Below, piece by piece: positions 14,301-24,340 of a stretch of 64,000 bases of DNA. Positions within the stretch are counted from its first letter, which is position 1, and the number at the start of each line of letters is the position of its first letter. The notes under the pieces are model-generated. The model ran no database searches. It saw nothing but the letters and a program-made list of their open reading frames with translations, and had not been told where the DNA came from. The DNA comes from Gorsachius magnificus (Eukaryota; Chordata; Aves; Pelecaniformes; Ardeidae): assembly GCA_034008185.1 (NCBI GenBank), contig CM067089.1, forward strand, positions 19,728,213-19,792,212. The letters are read 5' to 3'. Both the position numbers and the translations under genes were made by a program.

Positions 14301-15319
14301 AACATTTGTTAACCGGCTGAGTAACCGGTTGCAACAATCAAGTTCTGTTTCTATCTGATAATAAATTCCTGTTCTGTCTTACTTCTTACAGTTCATAATG
14401 TAGGTGATAAAAAAGGAGAGTTAAATTTAGTTAACATTCCTGACATACAAATTCACAGTTCATCTGAAGTTTATTAAATTGCCTATAAAGGATGAAGCCT
14501 GTCTTGGGTCCTCAAATCTAGAAAAAAAATAATTGGGGGCATTGGTTCAATGGATTCTGACTACTTTGCAGACTAATGGTTCAGTAACCGAAGTGCAGGT
14601 AAAAAACTAAGAGTCATATTACCTACAGGATGGAGTGTGATCAACCAGTACAAGTAAGTACCAGTTAATCCGGCATGTTTCTGCAGTGCGATGCTTATAT
14701 TAAGATAATACAGTTACGTGATTTCATAATGAAGTCTTTGACCTCCTGCCCTACCCTAGATGATTCAGGATGTCTCGTGCTATGAGCAGATAGGAAAAAA
14801 AAAAACCCCAACCCAGGAATGTCTGGCTCTACAGGAAGAATTCAGCATGCTTCAGACCATTCTTTTCTACTTGGACAGTTACAATATTTAATTTCTCTAT
14901 TATAAGTTTGCTAAGATTGACAATGGCAAGCACATGTTTTATAGCAGCACTAACTGTAACACAGTCAGCTCACGGAGCTGCTTGAAAGTCAGATGAATTA
15001 TCCAGAATATCAAACCGAGCACAATGATTCATGGCTAACATTTTATACGCTTGCAGGCCAAAGGCTGTTCATCCCAGCAAAGCTAGGCAGAGACTACCTT
15101 TGAGCCTATTTCCACATTCTTTGCTTTTCCCTTCAGGATGGGTCTAATGACCTCTGCAGCCTACCCAAGCTCCTTTCCATACCAATACAGAGAGCTAGAC
15201 ATCTCTGATGGCCTTTTGACAGTGGTTCAGAGACGTGAAAAGAGGAAGATACTTTCTATGTTGATTATGTAGTGAGCCCACAGCTTCCCTAATGCAATTC
15301 CGTATGTTGTGTGCGGAGC

Positions 15320-15395
15320 CGTGAGTCACGTAGAGCTGCCAGGAGGAAGTGGTAGGCAAGGGGTTGTGTCTGATCGGGTGCCTGACTCACAGCAT
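15320..15395. promoter_or_regulatory. Pair of AP-1-like sites
   Basis: TGAGTCA (about 15,321-15,327, within gtgagtcacgt) and TGACTCA (about 15,383-15,389) lie about 60 bp apart in a locally CpG-containing stretch of the STAMBPL1 first intron, about 2 kb from the CpG island on the transcript side. Motif matches only; enhancer function is a guess. Confidence 0.3.
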
Positions 15396-16749
15396 TACCG
15401 TGAGGTATCGTCGTCCATGTGAGATTGAAAACACTGGATTTTTATAAAAGGGATGCCTGTGTAACAACAGTACTAAGCCACTACACACAGATAATTCAGG
15501 AACTGTACAAACAAGACCATTTGCTTTCATGGACTGATATTTCTATTTATAATGGAAACTGTGATGAGAAGATATGTTTTATGGCACGGCGATCTAACTG
15601 TTAAATATTTATTAAAATGATATAAACAAAGACTTTCCTTACACAGCAGCAAACTAAGTTTCAGAACACAAACGAAATGTAAGCCGTGGTACAGAACTAA
15701 AATCTCAGGAGTCAGATAAGAACAGAAAGAAAACGATATGCATACAAATCCAGCAAACAGAGACTATTTATTTTTATCTAGCATTTGCTCAGTGTCTTCA
15801 TGCCTAAGTCACCTTGCCACTCCCTCAGCAGCTGAAGATTTCACAACACTCCTCACCTTGAGCCTCGCTCTTCCTCAGCTCGGTGATAAGCTTCCAGGAA
15901 ATGCCCTAAGGCCTGACCTTGAGCGTAATTCTTGCACATAAAGAAAACCATGAGCAGGGTTTGGGAGGAATGCTCCTTACACTTGTCTGTGAACTATGAA
16001 GCTCCAGGCTTGTCAACACTGGCCTTTGGTTTAGTTATTATGCACCTAGACATGCAATACACCGGGCAGAAATGCATTTAGCAGGTCAGAAAATCCAGCT
16101 GTTACAGAGTAACACAATACATTGCCTCAGCAACACCCACAACAACAAACCCAGACTCCATTCTCTTGGGAATATTTCATGAAGTTCCGAGTCTATATCT
16201 TACTTTCTGGGACCTGATGGTGTAAGGCAATTCATCAAACATACGCTAACTACATCTTTGGACAGTCAGCCACTTTAGCCTGCAACAAGGAGAAGACCCA
16301 CTTCTGTGAAGACAGGACTTTCTCAAGGCTGGTCTTTACCTGAGGAATGAACTCCCCGAGAATTACAGTCCGTCCAAGACCTCATAATCTTGCCACTTCC
16401 CATTCTCAGTAAAAGGTGGTTTTTTTCCTGCCCATGGCTTCTCAGACAAGCATCCAGAACCATGTGCGTATTAAATAAAAAGAATTACACAACAAGAGGA
16501 ATTCCCCCAGAAGAGACTTTCTGCCACCCTTCCAAAGCAGGACGGTGAGGGACACCTCAGATGCTACAGGGGTCAGAATGAGGTAGGTACAAAATGAGGT
16601 ACATGAGCAGAAACAGCTTACGAGAGAGCCACAGATGCCCAGCGAGCACAATTTTTCCCTTTTTAACATTTTTTCACTTTCCGTTCCGACGACAGCCTTT
16701 CACGCGTATATGGAAATTATTTCAGAGCTGAGTACCGCTGTAAGTTTGA

Positions 16750-17850
16750 TGCCTCTCCGAAAGGCGCGAACGTGCCGATCTCTGCTCGCCGCCGTACCAC
16801 CGGCACCTGGGTTTGCAGGCGCAGGGCAGCCGGCAGCGTTTCCCGGCCGGGGCTCCCCCGCCTCCGCGCCGGTGCCCCCGCGGGCCCGCCCCGCACCCGC
16901 GCAGCAGGCACTGCTCGCCCTCCCCTCCCCTCCCCCCCCGCGCCCCGCCCGGGGCCCTCCGCGCCCGGAGCCCCGCCCCGCCGGCCGGAGGGCGATTCCC
17001 CCGGGCCGCCCGGAGGGCGCCGGAGCCGACCGGGCTGGACCGGCCGCGGCTACCGCCGCTCCCCGCCCGCGGGAGGGGCACGGCACGGCGCGGCGCGACC
17101 TCCTTCTCCCTCTGCCCGCAAAGCAGCGGGATGGAGGCGGGGAGGCAGCGCCCGCCAGCTCCCTGCCCCGCGCTGCCCAGACCGGGAAGGCGGCGGCGGC
17201 TGCTTACCGGATCTCGCATCCGTGCGAGCGGCCCCGGCCGCCGGTGCCGGAGACAAAGCGAGGGGCGCCCGCCCCGCCGCGGGAGGGGAGCGGCGGGGCG
17301 GCCTGGGCCTCCGCCGCCCGGCCTCGCCTCGGCGGGACTCCGGTGCCCTGGGCGCCCTGCGCAGGAGCGGCGGCGGGCGGGGCGGCCCGGCAGGTGCCGG
17401 CGGCGCCGCGGAGAGGAGCCGAGCCGAGGGCCTTGCGCCGCCGCAGCCGGCCCAGGTTGGTGCGGGGCGAAGGGAGGAGCCCGGGGCGTGGGTGCTGCTC
17501 CGCTTGGCGCGCGGGGTCCCCCGCCGTGAGGGCCCAGCGGCCGCGGGCGCCGCCGCGCGCTCGGGGCCGCCGTTGCGCCCAACGGCTGCTGGGGCGGCGT
17601 GAGGGGAAGCGGGGCCGGCGGGGCCCGAGCGGGGTTGGCCTACTTCGGACCCAGAGCTCGGGTCCGCGGTCTGCTGCGCCGGCGCCTGCCCCGCTTGGCT
17701 GCGGCGGGGGGCTAGGCCTGCCGCGGGGTCCCTGGGGCGGTCAGGACGCCGGGGTTTATCAGCGGTGCGGTGTAGGTGAGAGCTGCCGCTCCGCAATTGC
17801 TGCGCCTGGGGCTGCGAACCTCTCCAGAAGCTGCAAGCTCAGTTCCCGGT
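16750..17850. promoter_or_regulatory. CpG island, STAMBPL1 promoter
   Basis: About 1.1 kb of extremely GC- and CpG-rich sequence, with many GGCGGGG/CCCCGCC Sp1-type boxes, inside an otherwise AT-leaning window. It covers the predicted first exon of STAMBPL1 (minus). Long open frames on both strands here come from the lack of AT-rich stop codons and are not genes. A bidirectional promoter is possible: on the plus strand a GTGAGA donor-like site occurs at about 17,775. Confidence 0.85.
17208..17600 (-). other. STAMBPL1: STAMBPL1 first exon in the CpG island; upper boundary uncertain
   Basis: A GTAAGC donor at 17202-17207 (minus strand) ends a GC-rich exon whose last bases read ATGCGAGATCCG. 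The only strong downstream acceptor I found feeding a STAMBPL1 exon is at 6372, which implies a first intron of about 10.8 kb. The transcription start cannot be placed; the upper coordinate is a guess within the island. The ATG at 17217-17219, spliced to 6372, would open an 18-codon upstream reading frame that stops inside the second exon. Confidence 0.5.
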
Positions 17851-18882
17851 GGTACCACAGGCTGCTAGACAAGATGCGTCATCTCCTAACATATGTTTTC
17901 TATACTGCAAGAGACAAACACGTTTTGCTTCTACATTGATGTCTGTCTCCCAGATTATCATCAAATGGGTTTCGTTTGCCACAAGTCTCAATTGAGGAAT
18001 CTGGGGTTAAGCCCCCAGCGAGAACTGCCCACAGTGCCGGAGCCATCTTGGCCTGTAAGGGCGAACCCTCTGACACGATCTTTCACTCCCAGGTTAGCCT
18101 CCTGGGTGAGCCGGCGGGGTGCACCAACACCGTCAGCTGGGAAGCCAGAAGAACTTGAAACAGCCGCTTTACTGTCAGTGCCAGGAATGTTTCTTGAGTT
18201 GGATGCGGCTGCATCTCCTCAAGCCTGAGTTGCCAGGTTTGCAGTCGGCAGGTGAGCAATCAGTCAGCCGATGTGAGGGTAAGCGAGTATCTGCGTCTGT
18301 CCAACAATTAAGCGATGGCATAGGTTTTCTGAGTTTGGATTCCTTGGCATTTGGGCCATTAAAGCCAGCTACTGCCTGCTTAGATGCCAGGACAGTCTTA
18401 CAGCTGAAGGGCTTTTCGGTCTGGCTTGCTGCTGTTGGTATTGTGAGGAGAGGAAAGCAGGCCAAGCACTCTGTCAAGGGGATAGATGATTTAATTTAAA
18501 CAAAGAGCAGTTGTACTTCAGTATATCCCATTTGGGGTTTGTTATGGGATAACACCTGTCTCAGGTGGAATACATGGTGTTGATCTACAAGGGAAAAGAA
18601 AGTGAAATCTTAGTTGTAGCAAAATCAGTCCTATAAAAGCTGCAGTCTTCCAAAATAAGCGATCCCTGGCATGTTCCTTCTAACACATTTGTATTTTCAG
18701 TGGTCATCCCCATCTACATCAAACTCCTCAGTGAGATCCAATTACCAAAATAATGCAACACCATGGAAAACAATGTAAGAACATTACAAACCAATCTGCA
18801 GTAGGTTGTAAAGCCCTATACCGATCCCTACACACTAATCTTTGGGGGTTTTACTGGATGAATGAGTTCCCAGTGTGAAGCT
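17851..18882. other. Spacer between the CpG island and lipase relic A
   Basis: No gene recognised. From about 18,180 to 18,800 it aligns, clearly diverged, with 38,710-39,300 downstream of gene B. A shared anchor is gatgatttaatttaaacaaa, at about 18,484 in A and 39,043 in B. It is therefore the old 3' flank of the duplicated lipase. Confidence 0.65.
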
Positions 18883-18890
18883 CTAGGGGT

Positions 18891-21118
18891 GTTTTGTTAT
18901 TAGTTCAATGATTTTCCAATACGCTTTCTCAGTTGCATCAAGGCCCCAGATGAAATCGAGATGTCCCCAAGCAGGAAAATGCTCATGGTAAATGAGGTTG
19001 GTAATCCGAGGCAGTAGCATTGCCAAATCTTTTGGATCTGCAAATTTGTCAAGTCCGCCGCTCCAAACAGCAGTTGGTATTCTTATCTTCTCGATCTTGT
19101 ACGCAGGAGGAGAAGACTGTAAGGAAGGGAGGAGACCTAGTGAATGCTCTTGTATCAGAAGCTGTGCTTAGAGCAGGCACCCTGTGCAAGCGTCGCTCCT
19201 TCCCTCCTGCGCTCTCTCCAATAAAACAGTAAGGATCAAGGCCGCCTGCTTAGTGTCTGTTCCCCCAGCGCTGCTCCCTGCCCACCGTGGAAGGGAATGA
19301 TCTGTCCTGTTCCTGTGTCTTTCTGCAACGTGTGGCTAAGAGCTGTCCTGCAGTTTGACACCTGCTCATGCCCTTTGGCGGTGGGGATTTGGAAAGAGCA
19401 GTGTCTGTGCTTATCAGGCAAGGGCTACAGAGCTGTTGTTCATGTGTGTCCCATTTTTGGCTTGTGTAGGGACCTCTTCATGCTTTTCTGGGGCATGGAG
19501 TGAAAGACTGTTCCAGACTTCGCTTGTCACCCTCTCTAGGTCACAGTGTTGCTGATGGAGTTGCTACGGTGAGGCAACATGCCTTGCCTATCATCAGAGC
19601 GGAAATCAAAGAAACACGGGAGAGTTGATTAGGGATCTTCTGAGCCCTGAGCCAAATGACTTGATGCTGGATGGTATTTGTCTACAGGGTGATAAGGGAC
19701 CTTGCAGAAGATGCTTTTTAATTGACCCATGTTATCTAAGGGTTGTTCTGTTATTCTCCTCATTGACTGCTTTATTTGTCAGTTTCCCGACCATTCAAAG
19801 TATTAAGAATAAAATATTGCCCATTCAAAAATACAAACTTAAGTATTTAAAGACCGCATGTGTGGATGGAAGATGTCTGAGAAATCTTTCTCCACCTGTA
19901 AAATAATATGCCACCTGTAAAATAATATGCCACCCATAAAATAACTTGCCCTGATACAGAAAACCTAAGTCAATTGATCAGATCAAATTTTAAAAAATTG
20001 TCAGGCAGCTTACCAGTGTTGCAGGATGAGTGCAGGCGTGTTGACTTGGCAGTAACCAAAGCTGCTAGAAACCAAGTTTTGTCTGTTTCCTTATTTCTGT
20101 ACAGGACACATTGGCTCATGACAGCAGTACTCCCCACTGTGCTGCATCCCTTCTGGTTTATTTTTATGGTAGGTAGCTTCCCAAAATCAAGGGGATTTCC
20201 CCTCCTCCCCCTCCCCCCCTGTTGTTTAACTGAAAGGCAGGTTTTGACAATTTTGGGGGGAAGTGAAGAGCTCCATATTCATCCAGTCCTAGGACGTGTG
20301 TGTAGCTCTCAGCCTTTAGGAATGATGGGTAACTTGACATGTCATTGGAGGCAAAATGAGCTTCTGCCAGCTGTCTGCAAGGACGTGTCTGTGCCTTGGC
20401 TCTGAATAGACTTTTCCACACATGAGTATTAAGGTTCAGGTGAAACATTCTCTCAGACCACTCTCTCCCTCTTTCCATAGCAGTCGAGGTGCTAAAAGCT
20501 GAATTGTGCTGTTCTTAGTTTTGCCAGCACCCGAGGATGAGTTCTCAGGGAACCCGTATTGCCTTACCTGGTTGTATTTCTTCATGTTTTCCTTAGAGCC
20601 GAAGTCATAAGCTTGAAATCGGTCTGTATGCGTTAGCTGTCAAAAGAAGAGATGAAATGGAAGCGTTGAGAGGCCAAGCAGCAGAGTGCAGGAGGCATTT
20701 TCCTGCCTGTGAGTGAAGCCAAGGCTCAGGCAGGGGCTGTGAGTTCTTCCCACCCCTTCCCCTGGCTGCAGACTTCCCAGGGCATTGAGGATGGATCATA
20801 GGGTGAGCGGCTTCATTGCCTTTCCTCTCGATAACTTTCTCTCTGGATCCTCAGCCTCCACCCTTGCTATGTTTTGTTCTTAGAATTTTTCTTGACTGCC
20901 TTAGTGAACTGAAGTTGGGGTCCCTGTTTGTGCTGCAGGGTTGGGTTCAGTTGTCACACGGAAAGAGGACCTGAATGTTTGGAACGTGTCAGGGCTATTG
21001 CTAGTCTAGCGTGGTACAAGATCTCTCCTTACACATCTTGTCTTTTGGGTGTCAGTTTTGTCTGGTCTGCTCACAGTAGTGGTGACATTTCCAGAGGCTC
21101 TGTACTCACAAGAGTTTG
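18891..21118. repeat. Near-identical blocks 1 and 2 of the A/B lipase duplication (A copy)
   Basis: 18,891-19,279 matches 39,510-39,898 with one difference seen by eye, close to the inner edge. 20,400-21,118 matches 39,895-40,613 with differences seen only near its far end. In B the two blocks abut; in A they are separated by about 1.1 kb (19,280-20,400). They carry lipase exons 10 and 9. Confidence 0.9.
19892..19949. repeat. Tandem repeat, about 19 bp x3
   Basis: ccacctgtaaaataatatg occurs twice, followed by a third diverged copy (ccacccataaaataacttg). It lies in the segment of relic A that gene B lacks. Confidence 0.9.
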
Positions 21119-21535
21119 GCTGTTGGGAGCAGGGCATGATTAGCTTGAAACTAAATTGTTTTCTTCTCGAATATTTGTCTAAAAGTAAAGAAAAAAAATA
21201 ATAAAAGACAAATCTGTCTTACTAAAAACGTGTGCATTTTTTTTTTTTTTTAGTCCAAACCTTTAAGTAACTGAGGATGTGTTAGAAATCTGCCAGCTTC
21301 TCTGTTTTCTGGATCTGGGAGCTTGTGATCTGGATCCTGGGAATTTTAGCCAGGGCTGTGTGCAGGACCATGCATGTATTTAAGACCATATTAAGTGTTG
21401 GTAGAACTGGCCACCATTCTGTGCACAGGTAGTGATGTGTTTCTGAGCAGACTCTCTTGCTCTGGTCTGATTTGGAGCTTAGGCAGAACAAGCTTCAGTC
21501 TGAGAGCAGCCTAAGATGCCAGCAGAAGAGGCAGT

Positions 21536-22080
21536 TCCCTACTTTGCCGTTGTGCCAGCAGAAGGGTTTGTGTGATTAACTGGCTTTGGGAGGTGATCCA
21601 GGCTGCAATTAACCCTCTGGGAGAAAAGCTTTAACCTGGATCACTTCTTTGTCTCACTCATCCCCGGGCTGCTCAAGTTTCCGCTGCCCTCCTACTGCCT
21701 GCCAAGTGCCCAGACCATGCTCACGTTCCCTTCTGCAGATTTCAAGGCAAATGTCTTCATAAATAAAGCTGAAGGCTGGAAGCTGTTAGAGGCCAACACG
21801 CAGAGAGGCCCGATGTGCCCTGGGGAAAGCGGGGTGCCTGACAGCAAAGGGGCAATTGAGGTAATTGGCTGGTGAGCCCTGGGAAACAGCGCTCCCTCGG
21901 TGGCAGGTGCTCCTGGCACCCCACGTGAGAAGATGTGATGAGCCGTTTCCCAGATCAACTGCTTCCGGAATTCCCTGGAGGCTGTTGGCTGCCTAAAAAG
22001 CAGTGGTAAGAGTTGCTTTATACATCAGTAGGCAGTGGTACCTGATGCCAGTGAAGAATGTTCTGTACTGGTGTTCCAGC
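21536..22080. repeat. Near-identical block 3 of the A/B lipase duplication (A copy)
   Basis: Matches about 41,445-41,990. It is near-perfect until about 21,960, then scattered substitutions appear through exon 8. The flanking 21,119-21,535 aligns with B only as diverged sequence. Confidence 0.88.
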
Positions 22081-23398
22081 AGGGGAATGTCCTATGTATG
22101 TATACAGAGAAAGCAGAAGTGTTATAAAGGCAGGGATTCAGTGCTGTGACAGAATAAAGCTGTGAAGGACCTGAGCAACATCCTGCTGCTGTGTTAAACC
22201 CCATTTTAACAGATCATTCTTCAAATACCAGACCGAAAATTGCAGAGAGACTCACAAATATGTGATTTTACAGTAGGAATGAATATGTAGAATTTGAGCC
22301 CTTTGGGAGGGTCTTTCCCACATTAGTGCTTAGTCATACAGAAAACATCATTTGGGGAGTGTGTATGGCCTTTGTTTTTCCCGGGTTTTACAGTTTGCAT
22401 GATTCTTTTAAATAGCGCTGTACTTAATCAGTAGAGGAGGATTGATAGTAGACTTTCTGCTCAAGCATAATGAGGCTCCACATGTGGGAGCTTTTTATAG
22501 GAGGACTTGTTAAATAGTCTGAGAGATCAAAGGCCACTGGAGAACAGACAAGTGGAAGGTCTTCTGGTGAAGAACTCCTTTGCAGCCAAGTGTTAACTGA
22601 GGTGAGGAAAAATGCAAGATTTTTTTTTTTCCTTGTTGCAGGAATATTTAATGCAGAAAACTGTCACTCCCTCTTCTGTAATAGCCTTGCCCTTTAACTA
22701 AGATTACTGAAACTGCTTGCCATCCCAGTATCCTTTAAAGTTTATTCTTCCCAAGAGTACTCCCCATGTTCTTCCTGCTTCTTATTATTGGGCGAGTCCT
22801 GGAGCTCACTGTCCCTCTGGCTGTACTGCGCTGACAGTGAGAATGGGCAGGTGGCTGCGCTCATGACTTCAGAATATAGGAAGTCCCTTTTTGCCCGAGT
22901 ATTTCTTCCAGGCAGATGCACAAACTGTGCTGTCAGTATTGCTACTAGAGTAAAGAGGGAGCAGACAAATAAGAAAAAAAGGGGGGAAGCAGCACGGGGC
23001 CACATTCTTAGAGAACTTTAAGAAAAACATCAAATTGCTGGAAGACTATAAAAAACCAATAGTAAATGCTTAGAGTGCAATAAGAAAAGATACTTAGCAA
23101 ACTATTGTATGGGGTACCTGGTAAATAATAGCTTTTATATATCAGTAATCTGTATTTACAGAAGTTAAATGTGGGTTTGGATTGTCTATTATTTGTTTGT
23201 TTCAGATAGAACAGTTCTTAGAAAAGTTTCCCATACTTTGCAAGTGTCGGTTTAGAAAGTACACCTTCCTTTAATAACTTTTTATGAGAAAGAAAGATAG
23301 TTAACAGAGGGAGACATACTCCAATCAGGTAGTGATATTAACTGTCTTGTACCCAGGCAGTCCTAACTTTGCCTGCAGTTGAAGCCTCTGGGTGACCG

Positions 23399-23761
23399 AG
23401 TACACGTCCTTCTGCCCGGTTTTGTTCATGATGAAGTACAGCTCTGCTGGAATATCGTATTTACCCATTTCATCAAAGCTACAGAGGGGAAACACAAAAA
23501 GCTAGCAGACCATTCAGCTGTCACAATGTGAGTTACTGAATGTCAATTTTGGTCATTGCACCAAGCAGGACCCCTTGGAAGATGAGGTTGGGCGCTCTGT
23601 CTGCATTCTTGCTTGAGTTGGGGAAGGGGGTAGAGGGACATAGCTGGACTGCCAGGCTGCCTGATGCCTTGGGCTCTCTGCGAAGGAGGTGCCAGTTTTG
23701 TCTGTCAGCTGCAGCCCTCAGGGAACTGAATTTAAACAGTGCTTTCACTAGCAGGGGTTAT
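23399..23761. repeat. Near-identical block 4 of the A/B lipase duplication (A copy)
   Basis: Matches about 45,629-45,990 with only a few substitutions seen (for example caatgtgag against cagtgtgag). It begins inside exon 5, immediately upstream (gene sense) of the catalytic-serine codons, and continues into the preceding intron. Confidence 0.88.
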
Positions 23762-24340
23762 AAAACATGTTTCTCAGTTATCATCAGTTGTGATAGATCA
23801 GAATTTTAGACTGAGCTGAGCAGTCTCCTCTCCTGTCAGCACTTGGGACACGGTGTCTGGTGGGAAACTTCAAGGTTACAGCTGCCTTCCAGTTTTGGAA
23901 GTCTTTTCCCCAGAGAAACCAGCACTGTGTATGCACAAAGGTGACCTGTGTACTTCCAGCTTCGCTGCTGTATGTGCTGATTCCAGAAGGGCCTGTCCAG
24001 ATCATGCAGCCAAGCCCTTCTTATGACCTCCCTAACATGCTCAGAAGTGGCTGCATCTGGGGAAAGAGTTGGTTTAGATGTTGCGTGTCCCACTTGAAGT
24101 CAGATTATATGAAAACCATGGGGTTTTGTATAATTCAGAAGAGGATTATTTCATATAACCAGAAGGAGAAAGGTTCTGCATCCCAATATTAACTACCCAA
24201 GCTTGCTAGTCCTCTGAAAGTTGCTTTCTTCAGCAATTCTTTCTCCATGGAGTACCTGAACTGCCAGAACTCTTTCTGGCAGGGCTTAAGGGTCTTGTGT
24301 TTTAAAGACCAGGTGTCTCCTCAGCTGTTTCCCATTCAGC

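Larger units (their letters stand above)
6373..17207 (-). other. STAMBPL1 long first intron
   Basis: About 10.8 kb between the 6372 acceptor and the CpG-island donor, with the smaller intron 5285-6181 on the coding side. It holds a 19-bp direct duplication (8728-8765), a short degenerate tandem array (11,271-11,352), a GC-richer patch at 12,600-12,950 with overlapping short open frames on both strands, and two AP-1-like sites near 15.3 kb. None of the open frames looks like a conserved exon to me. No RNA gene seen. Confidence 0.6.
18883..24340 (-). pseudogene. Acid-lipase relic (copy A), LIPA/LIPM family
   Basis: Remains of a minus-strand acid-lipase gene with the same exon layout as gene B. 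Recognisable parts: exon 4 3' half (about 24,256-24,340), exon 5 (23,373-23,478), a weak exon 7 trace (about 22,480-22,595), exon 8 (22,042 to about 22,101), exon 9 (20,568-20,636) and exon 10 (18,883-19,116, ending ITKHP then TAG). Exons 2, 3 and 6 are not found. Lesions: the 5' half of exon 4 is missing and the rest has two in-frame TGA codons where B has Trp and Arg ([12 protein letters not shown] in B). Exon 5 has a 4-nt deletion, its nucleophile elbow reads GHPEA instead of GHSEG, and its donor is GC. Exon 8 has lost its acceptor and changes GTSVQ to GTPVQ. Exons 9 and 10 are intact and nearly identical to B. No catalytic product is possible. Confidence 0.93.

Noticed and set aside
16635..17939. 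Long overlapping open frames on both strands (up to 434 codons)
   Set aside because: They come from CpG-island composition with few A/T-rich stops. The content is Ala/Pro/Arg/Gly repeats with no motif, and at most the STAMBPL1 first exon uses part of one.
21692..21958. 88-codon minus-strand open frame, identical in both lipase copies
   Set aside because: It lies in the intron between lipase exons 8 and 9; its preservation in two copies reflects the near-identical block, not coding selection.
23533..23748. 71-codon minus-strand frame identical at 45,762-45,977
   Set aside because: Intronic sequence upstream of lipase exon 5 in both copies; duplicated passively.
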